Source: Candidatus Woesearchaeota archaeon (lineage in GTDB: Archaea; Nanobdellota; Nanobdellia; Woesearchaeales; DSVV01). From it: a DNA stretch of 46,506 bases. The position numbers and the translations under genes were made by a program. The stretch is from positions 1-46,506 of the forward strand of contig JACRKF010000012.1 in assembly GCA_016219865.1 (NCBI GenBank), given 5' to 3'. Below are positions 37,478-45,664 of this stretch, piece by piece. Below the pieces are notes generated by a model that was not told the DNA's origin, searched no databases, and saw only the letters and a list, made by a program, of their open reading frames with translations. Numbering within the stretch: position 1 is the first letter of the stretch; every line of letters begins with the position of its first letter.

Positions 37478-39991
37478 ATGAAAAAGAGCAACAAAGCTAT
37501 GCATTCAAAGAATTATACTTATCTTATACTTATTGCTGTTCTTTTTTTATTGATAATATTTACTGCATTTATGTTAGTGCAAACAAAAGATTATGTTGGT
37601 CAAGCATTTCGTCAATATCAAAAGGAAACAAAATTCTCACCTGAAGATACTTCTAGATTTACTGCTGAATATAAGGAGCAAACATATCAAAAAACAAAGG
37701 AAAAGCAGTTGCCAAAAAGATTAGCAGCAAGCAAACCAGGTTCAGGTAATAATCAAATAGCTTGGTATTCTGAAGAAGATTATGCGCAATGTAAAATAAA
37801 CCAAGATTGTATTGACAAATTTGATGCTGGAAAAGATGAAACTAAACAAGGAACTATTCTTTATTATGATCCAAAGAAACAGGAATGTTATACTGCAACA
37901 GATGGTTGTAAAGATAACAAATTTCTGATTGAATATCATTGTGAGAATTATCTAGCTTCGAAGAGTAAATCACTAAATGTTTTTGATTCAATCACTTGCA
38001 AATATGGTTGTAATGCAAAACAAGGAAGATGCAATGCAGAAACTGAGCAGCAATATGGTAATTGTAATGATGGTGTAAAGAATCAAAATGAGCAGAATGT
38101 AGACTGTGGTGGAATTTGTCCATTAAAATGCGCAAACTGCAATGATTTTAAATTAAATCAGAATGAGTTATTTGTAGACTGCGGTGGAATTTGTCCTGCA
38201 TGTGATAATCAAAAGACACAGCATTGTGCAAATAAGATCAAAGATGCAGACGAAACAGGTGTTGATTGTGGTGGATTAACATGTGGTCCATGTAAAAATG
38301 AGATTAAAACATTATATCCAAACCAATGTAAAAACGAATTTAAAGACAGCAATGAAGAAAAGATAGATTGTGGCGGTCCTTGTCCACCTTGTAAATACAC
38401 TGAAGAAATAAACAAACAGCCAGATGCTCCAATTCCAGATCATTGTAAAAATAATCTGTTTGATGCAACTGTAGAAGAAAAGATAGATTGTGGCAAAGAA
38501 TGCCCTGCATGTACGCAGCCAAGTTGTGTCGATAATCTCCAAAATCAAGGAGAAACAGGCATTGATTGTGGTGGTCCTTGTCCATTATGTTCAGAAAAAC
38601 AAGATTGTTCGTATGATTCTGACAAAGATGCAGCAGGAGATGACAATCAAAAGAAAGGCATTAATTTTGCAGTTCCAGGATATGTTATTTATCAAGGAAA
38701 AAAAATATCTGATTCTTGTAATGGAAATCTTCTGAAAGAAAAATACTGCACAATAGATGGGGAAGCAACTGAGTTTCAATTTTGCAGCGATGGTTGCATA
38801 GAGACAGAAGATGGCGCAGTATGTGATAAAAAAACATGCGCTGACTCAGACGCGTATGCTCCTGTAATGACTGTTGAAATTTTAGGAATCGAAGTCTACA
38901 GTTATGACACAAAATACTCAATTCCAGGTTCAGCAGAGCAAAAAGACACAAAAGGCGCAGTCACAGCAGGTCCATTAGCAGATGAATGTATCGACACAGA
39001 TGCAGTCAATGAAGCATATTGCAGCGGAAATACTCCTGCATATAAACAATTTAACTGTCCGAAAGAAGCTTATGGTTATGACTTATTTGATGGCTGCGCA
39101 AATGGCGCATGCTGTGCAAATAAAGTAAAATGCATTGATGGGGACATTGAAGAAAATGGCGGCAATAATGCAAAAGCAGGAAAAAATATTTTCAAAAAAT
39201 CAATAACACAATCTCCAAAAATATGTTTATCAAGCAATCCTTCAGTTTACAAACCAGATACTTGTGGTGTTACATATTGCTTAGCAGACGCAACTGATTC
39301 AGCAGTAATTGATAACACAAACAATGGTTACAACTGCAACAACAATCTCGGCAAAAAAATAGAAAACCAAGAAAGCAATTATGGTGATTTAGTTCAAGAA
39401 TATTATTGTGATGGAACAGCAGTAAAATCGCAATGGTTTAGCTGTCCGCAAGGGCAAGCGTGCTTGCAAGGAGAATGTAAGGAATTAACATGTATTGATA
39501 CTGATATAAATGCGCCAAAACCTGATTATATAACTGGTTCTGTTACAGGAATAGGGTTTGAAAATTCTCTGCCTATTTTAAAGACATTCAATGATGTTTG
39601 TATTCAAGGAGATTTATTAAAGGAATATAAATGTGGAACAAGAAATTTAGATTATTCAAACAAAAATGCTGAGTTAATCTCTGGAGAATTATATGCAGTC
39701 TACGACCTTGTTTATTGTCCAGGAAAATGTAAATCAGGCAAATGTATAATTGATTTTAATCCAGTAGCAGCAGATCCGTTTGCAAAATGCACTGATAGTG
39801 ATGCTGATAATTATTATAATAAAGGTTATATTGAAATAATTCATCAAGGCAATCCTCTTAAGAAAGATATTATGAAAGATGTATGCCTAACTTCAGATAA
39901 CACTATTGTAACAGAATGGACATGCAAAGACAATGGCACGCCAATTTACAAAAAATGTGAACAAGGTTGTTGGGATGGTAAATGTTTGTAG
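37478..39991 (+). CDS. Large Cys-rich surface protein with DCGG repeats
   Basis: 837 residues. An N-terminal membrane anchor (about 16-38) leaves the rest outside. Six tandem modules over about 195-371 follow C-x-[DN]-x6-7-N/E...[VI]-D-C-G-G-x-C-P-x-C (examples NVDCGGICPLKC, GIDCGGPCPLC). The remainder repeats modules beginning C-x-D-[ST]-D and ending with paired Cys, for example TCIDTDINAPKPDYITG and KCTDSDADNYYNKGYIEI. The acidic D-x-D turns may bind Ca, and the Cys should be disulfide-bonded. AAAGGTG 6 nt before the ATG. The next gene is a shorter paralogue directly adjacent. Confidence 0.75.
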   Translation: MKKSNKAMHSKNYTYLILIAVLFLLIIFTAFMLVQTKDYVGQAFRQYQKETKFSPEDTSRFTAEYKEQTYQKTKEKQLPKRLAASKPGSGNNQIAWYSEEDYAQCKINQDCIDKFDAGKDETKQGTILYYDPKKQECYTATDGCKDNKFLIEYHCENYLASKSKSLNVFDSITCKYGCNAKQGRCNAETEQQYGNCNDGVKNQNEQNVDCGGICPLKCANCNDFKLNQNELFVDCGGICPACDNQKTQHCANKIKDADETGVDCGGLTCGPCKNEIKTLYPNQCKNEFKDSNEEKIDCGGPCPPCKYTEEINKQPDAPIPDHCKNNLFDATVEEKIDCGKECPACTQPSCVDNLQNQGETGIDCGGPCPLCSEKQDCSYDSDKDAAGDDNQKKGINFAVPGYVIYQGKKISDSCNGNLLKEKYCTIDGEATEFQFCSDGCIETEDGAVCDKKTCADSDAYAPVMTVEILGIEVYSYDTKYSIPGSAEQKDTKGAVTAGPLADECIDTDAVNEAYCSGNTPAYKQFNCPKEAYGYDLFDGCANGACCANKVKCIDGDIEENGGNNAKAGKNIFKKSITQSPKICLSSNPSVYKPDTCGVTYCLADATDSAVIDNTNNGYNCNNNLGKKIENQESNYGDLVQEYYCDGTAVKSQWFSCPQGQACLQGECKELTCIDTDINAPKPDYITGSVTGIGFENSLPILKTFNDVCIQGDLLKEYKCGTRNLDYSNKNAELISGELYAVYDLVYCPGKCKSGKCIIDFNPVAADPFAKCTDSDADNYYNKGYIEIIHQGNPLKKDIMKDVCLTSDNTIVTEWTCKDNGTPIYKKCEQGCWDGKCL

Positions 39992-41584
39992 ATGAGATTT
40001 ATGGAAACAAAACCAACTAAAAACAATCAAACAATAAAATGGACAATTATCATTTCTTTAATTATACTTATCATTTTTTTAGGTATTTCTTATGATTCAT
40101 TTGCTCCAACAAGTACAACTACTGGTTATTCATTTGTTGCTCAAGCCTATAAAATTCCTGAAAAAATTAAGGAAATAGATAGAGCAAGCATTAAGAATCT
40201 AAAACAAACTTCCCCATACTGCAAAGAAACAGATAACATTGGCATTGTTCCAACGGGTTTCCAGCCATTTATTTTTGGAAAAATAACTTTTCAAGAGCTA
40301 ATTAAGCAAACTCAAGGAATTAATAAAAAATCAAGCTCAGAATTTATAACATCAACACTTTCTGATAATTGCAAAGATTTCCAATATTTAATTGAATACA
40401 ATTGTGATAATTACAATCCGAAATCACTCTACAAAATCAGCGAGAAATTATATTCAGTTGTAAAATGCGATTATGGCTGCAATCAACAATTTGGAAAATG
40501 CAACACGCAGCCAAGTTGTGATAATAAAGTGAAAGATGGTGATGAACTAGTTGTTGACTGCGGCGGAAAAATATGCAAACCTTGTCAAAACCAGCAATTC
40601 TGCGAAGATTCTGATGGTTCAAATTATGAAAACAAAGGTTTTGCAGTAGTTGAATTAAACAACAACGGAAAGAAAGAGAAAACACCAATTGATGATTATT
40701 GTAAAGAAAATATCCTTTACGAGCAAGAATGTGCAATCAATGGCTACAAAGAAGAGCAGTATGATTGTGCAGCAAATGGTTATAAAAAATGTGAAGATGG
40801 AAAATGTGTAGAGAAAGCAAATTGTATTGATAGTGATGATGGGGATAATATTTATATTCCAGGAGCAGTTAAAGCATGGGATATAAAATCTCCAGAAGAT
40901 ATAATTTTCAACCAAGATTATTGTTACGGTGAAAAAAATCCATACAATGTTTTTGGCAGTATTGTTCAGCAAGTTAGTTGTAATGAAAAGACAGAAGATC
41001 CATTAGTTGTATGTATCAATAAAGAGGTATGCATAACAAAAGATCCATGTAATAATAATAATAATAATAATAATGAGCTTTGTGCAACAGATATTATCTG
41101 TTTCTCAGGTGATAAAGATTGTTATTATGCTGGTGCATGCAAATCAAAACAAGATCTTTTCTGCTATAAATCAAATATTCCACAAAAAGAGTATTATCTT
41201 GAAAATAGTAGTTGTTCGTACAAAGAAGAAGAAACAGATGATGGAAAAACAACAATTGAGGAATGTCAGGAGATTTATTTTATTATCTCTGATGGTACTT
41301 TTGATAAATTATATAAAGTTAAAATACTAAATTGGCCATTAAAAACAAATACAATACAACTTCAATTTATATTCAATGTTCTCAAGACAGAAACACAATT
41401 TAATGGTGATATAAAATATATTGATCAAGAAATAAAGTCCTTTCCTTTCATCGACGGCAAAGAAACAATCTTTGAATACGAAGGTATCAAATTCACATTA
41501 CTTATTGACACACAAAAGAAATTCATCTTCTTTAAAGATCTTGGAGAATATCCACCGGAACTGCAGAATATTCAATGTTCTTAA
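39992..41584 (+). CDS. Cys-rich surface protein, paralogue of the preceding gene
   Basis: 530 residues. A transmembrane anchor lies near 16-38. The domain up to about 170 has CDYGCNQQFGKCN like the neighbour (CKYGCNAKQGRCN), followed by one DCGG module (VKDGDELVVDCGGKICKPC) and two C-x-D-S-D modules (FCEDSDGSNYENKG, NCIDSDDGDNIYIPG). A run of eight Asn is encoded by (AAT)8. The final 150 residues differ and look beta-rich. It starts immediately after the neighbour's stop; METKPTK at codon 4 is an alternative start. Probably co-transcribed with the 837-residue protein. Confidence 0.7.
   Translation: MRFMETKPTKNNQTIKWTIIISLIILIIFLGISYDSFAPTSTTTGYSFVAQAYKIPEKIKEIDRASIKNLKQTSPYCKETDNIGIVPTGFQPFIFGKITFQELIKQTQGINKKSSSEFITSTLSDNCKDFQYLIEYNCDNYNPKSLYKISEKLYSVVKCDYGCNQQFGKCNTQPSCDNKVKDGDELVVDCGGKICKPCQNQQFCEDSDGSNYENKGFAVVELNNNGKKEKTPIDDYCKENILYEQECAINGYKEEQYDCAANGYKKCEDGKCVEKANCIDSDDGDNIYIPGAVKAWDIKSPEDIIFNQDYCYGEKNPYNVFGSIVQQVSCNEKTEDPLVVCINKEVCITKDPCNNNNNNNNELCATDIICFSGDKDCYYAGACKSKQDLFCYKSNIPQKEYYLENSSCSYKEEETDDGKTTIEECQEIYFIISDGTFDKLYKVKILNWPLKTNTIQLQFIFNVLKTETQFNGDIKYIDQEIKSFPFIDGKETIFEYEGIKFTLLIDTQKKFIFFKDLGEYPPELQNIQCS
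41051..41074 (+). repeat. (AAT)8 microsatellite coding for Asn
   Basis: Eight perfect AAT codons in a linker of the Cys-rich protein. Perfect triplet runs are prone to length change without frameshift. Confidence 0.9.
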
Positions 41585-41625
41585 AAAATAATCATCTTTA
41601 AAAACACAAATATCAACCCAAATCT

Positions 41626-42189
41626 ATGACAATCCTCAGCGACAGAGACATCAAATCATATATTCAACAAAAGAGAATCTTAATTGAACCATTTCTCGAA
41701 GAGAATATTGGTCCAAGTTCTATTGATCTTCGACTAGACAGTAAATTCCTAGTGTTCAAACATTCTGATATTACCCACGTAGATCCAAGAAATGTAAAAA
41801 GAGAAGAATTAATGTCAGAAGTAATTAAAGAAGAAAACCAACCATTCATCATCCATCCAGGAGAATTCATTCTTTCAAATACAATTGAATCAGTTACATT
41901 ATCTGCAGATATTGTCGGCAAGCTCGACGGCAGAAGCTCATGGGGGCGTTTAGGAATCATAGTGCATTCAACAGCAGGCAATGTTCATCCTGGTTTTTCT
42001 GGACAATTAACACTAGAGATTGCAAACATCTCAAAATTACCTGTTTGTTTATATCCAAACTCAAAAATCTGCCAAATATCATTCCAATTACTTTCATCAC
42101 CTGCAGAAAAACCATATAATGTCAGAAAAGAATCGAAATATATTAATCAGCAAGGACCGGGTGCGAGTAGGATTGATGAAGAGAAGTAA
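41626..42189 (+). CDS. dcd: dCTP deaminase
   Basis: 187 residues. Converts dCTP to dUTP, feeding dUMP supply through dUTPase. Motifs: GPSSIDLRLDSKFLVF, PGEFILSNTIESV, the catalytic GRSSWGRLGIIVHSTAGNVHPGFSGQLTLEIAN (Glu in TLE) and the flexible end QQGPGASRI. Whether it is mono- or bifunctional (with dUTPase activity) cannot be decided by eye, but a separate dUTPase gene is present. TTTAAAAAC about 23-30 nt upstream supports the start. Confidence 0.9.
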   Translation: MTILSDRDIKSYIQQKRILIEPFLEENIGPSSIDLRLDSKFLVFKHSDITHVDPRNVKREELMSEVIKEENQPFIIHPGEFILSNTIESVTLSADIVGKLDGRSSWGRLGIIVHSTAGNVHPGFSGQLTLEIANISKLPVCLYPNSKICQISFQLLSSPAEKPYNVRKESKYINQQGPGASRIDEEK

Positions 42190-42236
42190 GAAGTTAATTA
42201 TAACTATTTCATTTTCAATGAATATGGAATCTGACT

Positions 42237-42431
42237 TCATACTGTATCAACCTTTATCCATCTCTTTGTTAAGTATTCATAATATTCTTTCTCAGTCTTA
42301 CCTTTTTCCTTCCCAGATTCGATGTCTGAAATTCTTTGTTGTGCTTTTACATCTAATGCAATTTCTACATCATCAATGAGAACTTCCACATCTTGTAGAA
42401 TTTTAGTAAATACTTTCTTTGGAAATTGAAT
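42237..42431 (-). pseudogene. Antitoxin-like coding remnant without a start codon
   Basis: An open frame of 81 codons (from 42482) contains IQFPKKVFTKILQDVEVLID, then DVEIALDVKAQQRISDIE, SGKEKGKTEKEYYEYLTKR and WIKVDTV before TGA. The pattern of a short strand, two helices and an E-x-E-Y-Y-x-Y-L end is that of DPANN RelB-like antitoxins. No ATG, GTG or TTG precedes the conserved part, although TTTAAAG lies just upstream. Either the start codon was lost or ATT is used. It accounts for most of the 330 bases between dcd and the next gene. Confidence 0.5.
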
Positions 42432-42520
42432 GTGCTTTAAATATCTTAATATCTTTTGGTAATTTACTACTTGTAAGTTACCCTATAAATTTATTATCTC
42501 ATCTCACATCCAAAAACTAA

Positions 42521-42967
42521 ATGGCAGATCCAACAGACTTTCAAATGCAGCAACAAATGCAATCAATGCAGCCAAAGAAGCGTGATTTCTCATCAGATTT
42601 ACAGGAAGTTTCTGAAGTTGTGCGAGATACATCAAGTAGAATGCGTGTTATTGAAGAGCGCTACAGTAGTCTGAGAAAGATTTTGCAAGTTACAGAACAA
42701 AACGCTTTGAAGACAAACAAAGATGTTCATGAAAGTGTGAAGTTATTGACAGATGAAGTTTCAGAGTTAAAATCACAATTGTCAGAGATAAAAGATGAAA
42801 TGAAATTAATCATTTCAGAATTAAAATCCACTGCTAAAAAAGAAGATGTGGAATTGTTAGACAAATACATCAATTTATGGGAGCCATTAAATTTCGTTAC
42901 TCAAAGGGATGTTGACCAAATAGTCAAAAGAGCCTTAGAAAATGCAATGCAGGATAAAAAACAATAA
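42521..42967 (+). CDS. Coiled-coil protein with FlaC/D/E-like end
   Basis: 148 residues. A Gln/Met-rich N-terminus is followed by a long coiled coil (about 25-110: LQEVSEVVRDTSSRMRVIEERYSSLRKIL, VSELKSQLSEIKDEMKLIISELKS). The short C-terminal segment LWEPLNFVTQRDVDQIVKRALENA resembles the W-x-x-L-x-[FY]-V motif of archaellum accessory FlaC/D/E proteins. A TATA-like TATAAATTTATT stands about 26-37 nt upstream. The next gene also encodes a coiled-coil protein. Role in a motility or surface machine is inference; no flagellin or FlaI is in the window. Confidence 0.55.
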   Translation: MADPTDFQMQQQMQSMQPKKRDFSSDLQEVSEVVRDTSSRMRVIEERYSSLRKILQVTEQNALKTNKDVHESVKLLTDEVSELKSQLSEIKDEMKLIISELKSTAKKEDVELLDKYINLWEPLNFVTQRDVDQIVKRALENAMQDKKQ

Positions 42968-42995
42968 AAAACTCTCTTCGTTCGTTTTTTATTGT
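42961..42995 (+). terminator. Strong A/T hairpin overlapping a stop codon
   Basis: ACAATAAAAAAC and GTTTTTTATTGT pair perfectly (12 bp) around TCTCTTCGTTC. The left arm includes the stop codon of the coiled-coil gene. Likely terminator or RNA-stabilising 3' end. Confidence 0.6.
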
Positions 42996-43014
42996 TTTTT
43001 AATATATAGGATAT

Positions 43015-43049
43015 TAAATTATTTTAAAGCTTTGCTTTAAAATAATTTA
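43015..43049. repeat. Long perfect hairpin upstream of the UBA-like gene
   Basis: TAAATTATTTTAAAGC pairs with GCTTTAAAATAATTTA around TTT, a 16-bp stem. It ends 5 nt before the TATA-like TTTTATATAA of the next gene, so it may be an operator or a second terminator. Confidence 0.6.
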
Positions 43050-43096
43050 GAAAGTTTTATATAACAACACAACTCTATAAATAAAAGTGAAGTTAC

Positions 43097-43864
43097 ATGG
43101 GACTTTTTGGATTTGGAAAAAACGATAATCATGACGATCATGCGCAACATGGTCCTCCTCAAGGAGTTCCAGTTGATAAAGTAATAGCAATGCGTCAGCA
43201 AGGTTTGAGTAATAGTCAGATTATACAATTATTGCAAAGAAATGGATATGAATCAACTCAAGTTTTTGACGCAATGAATCAGGCTGACATAAAAGGCACT
43301 GTTGAATTATCTACAGATCATATGCCAGCGCAAAACGAGGTACAACAAATGGGACCGCAATTACAATCAATGAATGCAAATGCAGGAATAGCTCCACCAC
43401 TTCCTCAAGGAGATCCTTTTGGAGAAGCTCCTCCAATGGGTCCAGGTTTAGGCGATGTTCCTAATCAACCGCAATCTTTTGCGCCAGATGGTGGATATTC
43501 AGGAGGTCCTCCAAGTTATTCAGGAGGAAAATCACCAGAACTCGAACGTATGGAAGAGTTAGCAGAAGCAATCATTGATGAAAAATGGAATGAAATTGTT
43601 CGAAGCATCAATAAGATTATTGAGTGGAAAGATAGAGTAGAAGGAAGAATCACAAAAGTAGAGCAAGAGATTGATGACATGAAAAAAGATTTCACAACTC
43701 TTCACACAGGCGTTCTCGGCAAAATAGGTCAATACGATCAAAACTTATCAAATATCGCAGCTGAGATTAAAGCAATGGATAAAGTCTTCTCTAAAGTCTT
43801 GCCAGTAATGACTGAAAATGTAAACGAATTATCAAGAATAACAAGAGATTTGAAAACAAAGTAG
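43097..43864 (+). CDS. UBA-like plus coiled-coil protein
   Basis: 255 residues. Short Gly/Phe start (MGLFGFGKN) and His/Asp stretch; a UBA-like three-helix motif at about 30-60 (VIAMRQQGLSNSQIIQLLQRNGYESTQVFDAMNQA); a Pro/Gly/Met-rich flexible region (about 85-145); then an amphipathic coiled coil (about 150-250) with EEKW-like ELAEAIIDEKWNEIVRSINKI and VENRITKVEQEI-like repeats. It is likely cytoplasmic and membrane-associated, an adaptor between partners. About 105 bp of its 3' end are duplicated downstream. Confidence 0.6.
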   Translation: MGLFGFGKNDNHDDHAQHGPPQGVPVDKVIAMRQQGLSNSQIIQLLQRNGYESTQVFDAMNQADIKGTVELSTDHMPAQNEVQQMGPQLQSMNANAGIAPPLPQGDPFGEAPPMGPGLGDVPNQPQSFAPDGGYSGGPPSYSGGKSPELERMEELAEAIIDEKWNEIVRSINKIIEWKDRVEGRITKVEQEIDDMKKDFTTLHTGVLGKIGQYDQNLSNIAAEIKAMDKVFSKVLPVMTENVNELSRITRDLKTK

Positions 43865-43937
43865 TTTCGTCGTGCAACTGAACGAAGTGAAGTTGTACTT
43901 CCTGTGTTTTTGATCAAACTTTTTCTTAAAAAGTTTG

Positions 43938-44042
43938 GCTGATATAAAAGCAATGGATAAAGTCTTCTCTAAAATCTTGCCAGTAATGACTGAAAACGTA
44001 AATGAATTATCAAGGATAACACGAGATTTGAAGACAAAGTAG
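43938..44042 (+). repeat. Duplicated 3' end of the UBA/coiled-coil gene
   Basis: Encodes ADIKAMDKVFSKILPVMTEN, then VNELSRITRDLKTK and a stop, nearly identical to the last 34 residues of the upstream gene (positions 43760-43864) at a spacing of 178 bp. Protein differences are E to D and V to I; most DNA changes are synonymous. Similarity goes on about 15 bp past both stops. Between the copies are hairpins GTGCAACT/AGTTGTAC (from about 43871) and AAACTTTTT-CTT-AAAAAGTTT. No start codon or intact gene precedes the copy. Confidence 0.75.
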
Positions 44043-44096
44043 TTAGTCGTACAATTCATGGAAATCTTTATAATCATTACATATATTCTAATATTT

Positions 44097-44243
44097 ATGG
44101 TTGAATTAAAAGATTATTACACTATCAATTCTATATATGAAGAATCATTAGAGACTATTATGATATATACTGGATTAAAAGATCTTTCACTGATCGAAAA
44201 AGTAGCATTACGAAGAATTATTCAAGTGCATTGGAAAGATTAG
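44097..44243 (+). CDS. Small hypothetical protein
   Basis: 48 residues: MVELKDYYTINSIYEESLET, IMIYTGLKDLSLIEKVAL and RRIIQVHWKD. Helical, charged; no family. I prefer this ATG over one 39 nt upstream because TTTATAAT (44067-44074) stands 23-30 nt before it. Its TAG is part of the following hairpin. Confidence 0.45.
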   Translation: MVELKDYYTINSIYEESLETIMIYTGLKDLSLIEKVALRRIIQVHWKD

Positions 44244-44271
44244 AGAATTTTGCATTTTTGCAAAATTCTCT
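44242..44271. repeat. Perfect hairpin, second GAGAATTTTGCA copy
   Basis: Same arms and TTTT loop as at 17047-17074, with one extra A-T pair. It begins in the stop codon of the 48-residue gene, the same placement relative to a stop as the other copy. Confidence 0.75.
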
Positions 44272-44325
44272 TTAGGAGAATTCTTTCAGAAAAAACAAGA
44301 AGAAAAACATCATCCATAACTGAAG

Positions 44326-44958
44326 TTAATGTCCATGTCCTCCCCCGCCAGCACCAAAAGTTGGTGTCATTTTCCCAGTCAATAATGCAATTGTTAAAGC
44401 AGATAAAACTAAAACAAATAATATCCCAAGTGTTTTTGGATGATAAAATGTTCGTTCTAAATTACTTTGAAAATTAGGTGAACCTGTTTCTGTTGCATAA
44501 TTACCACTTCCATCAAAAGTAATTGTTTCTCCTGTATCTGTTGCTGCCCCAGGCGCAGTTCCTTCAAGATTTTGCTGTCCAAATGCAGCTGATAATGCGC
44601 CCAATGCAATAAGTATGCCTATAATTGCAACAGTCCACTGCAATCCTCCGTATTCTTTTATAACTGTATGGATATCTGCATCAGTTGCTCCGAATATTTT
44701 GTATGAAATAATTCCAAATATTAAGAAAATAAATACTACAGTAAACCAAGGCGCCATAAATTCAATCATTCGCATAATAGCCGGAGATAATATAACTCCT
44801 ATGGATATAGCTAGTGCAACAACAGCATAAATTAGTTTTTGATCACCAACTGGTTTTGTATGCGCTAAGAGTGCATAAACTAATACTAAACTTAATAAGA
44901 ATATAAAAACAGGCGAAAATCTTGCAAGCAAGCTAATATCTATTGCTGGTGTTGCCAT
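44326..44958 (-). CDS. Polytopic membrane protein with Gly/His tail
   Basis: 210 residues with about five hydrophobic helices (near 15-32, 42-62, 68-90, 105-127 and 182-200) and an external-looking Thr/Gly loop (APGAATDTGETITFDGSGNYATETG). It ends GAGGGGHGH. No family known to me. Its ATG follows the TAG of the upstream gene directly (TAGATG), so it is translated in tandem with the next Gly/His-tailed protein. The tail is shared in style with the two neighbours. Confidence 0.6.
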   Translation of the reverse strand: MATPAIDISLLARFSPVFIFLLSLVLVYALLAHTKPVGDQKLIYAVVALAISIGVILSPAIMRMIEFMAPWFTVVFIFLIFGIISYKIFGATDADIHTVIKEYGGLQWTVAIIGILIALGALSAAFGQQNLEGTAPGAATDTGETITFDGSGNYATETGSPNFQSNLERTFYHPKTLGILFVLVLSALTIALLTGKMTPTFGAGGGGHGH

Positions 44959-45573
44959 CTAATGATGACCTCCACCGCCGCCACCAAAGAATTTTCTAAC
45001 GTCCTGCATCACATTGCTAAAAGCGCTTGCTTTTGCTGCAGATGTTTCATCTTTAGTAATATAACCAATAATCAGTCCAAAGACTAATATGATTATAATT
45101 ATTGACGTAGTATCAGAACCCCACCATGAATAAGTAATATTTTGCCACCATCCAGCTGCTGCTCCGAAAAAATATATAATTGCGCCAAATGCTGCGATTG
45201 CAATAAAGCTTGAAAATACTCCGCCGCTTGCCCAATCTGGTCCAACACCAAATATTCCAAGTAATAATAATAACATAACAATAGCAACTGCAACAATAGA
45301 AATATTTGGAATTGCGCTGTTCATAATGACAACAACATCAGCATTTGGTGGATATTTTCCAAATACATGCGGTAATACTACCATCAATCCAAGCAATAAT
45401 GATAATGCAACATTGAATTGTTTTTTATCTTTTCCAAGAATATGTGTCTTTTGCAAAGCTGCAAACACAACTAGAAACACTAATAAAAATGGAATTATTA
45501 CTTCACTAAGACCATAGTTATCTAAAAAGTATAATAAATCTTGTGCTCTACCGCCGCCAGCATATAATGGCAT
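44959..45573 (-). CDS. Polytopic membrane protein with poly-Gly/His tail
   Basis: 204 residues. An amphipathic start (LLYFLDNYGLSEVIIPFLLVFLVVFAALQKTHILG) matches the start of the upstream protein (FLERLGVYDVILPFILVFTIVFAIFEKTKIFG), showing the two are paralogues. About six helices follow, then a cytoplasmic segment and GGGGGGHH. GGAGGGTG 6-13 nt before the ATG is the strongest ribosome binding site in the window. The TATA-like TTTATATA lies about 60-70 nt upstream, so it has its own promoter and probably drives the next gene too. Confidence 0.65.
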   Translation of the reverse strand: MPLYAGGGRAQDLLYFLDNYGLSEVIIPFLLVFLVVFAALQKTHILGKDKKQFNVALSLLLGLMVVLPHVFGKYPPNADVVVIMNSAIPNISIVAVAIVMLLLLLGIFGVGPDWASGGVFSSFIAIAAFGAIIYFFGAAAGWWQNITYSWWGSDTTSIIIIILVFGLIIGYITKDETSAAKASAFSNVMQDVRKFFGGGGGGHH

Positions 45574-45664
45574 AATTACACCCTCCTTTTTTGATAAATA
45601 TCTAATTGATAATTATTAATCTCTTTTTTACTATTTACTTGTATATAAATCTTTAGTATTTTAA

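Noticed and set aside
38209-38951. Minus-strand frames across the Cys-rich surface gene
   Set aside because: Low-complexity antisense shadows of the repeated Cys modules with no start signals.
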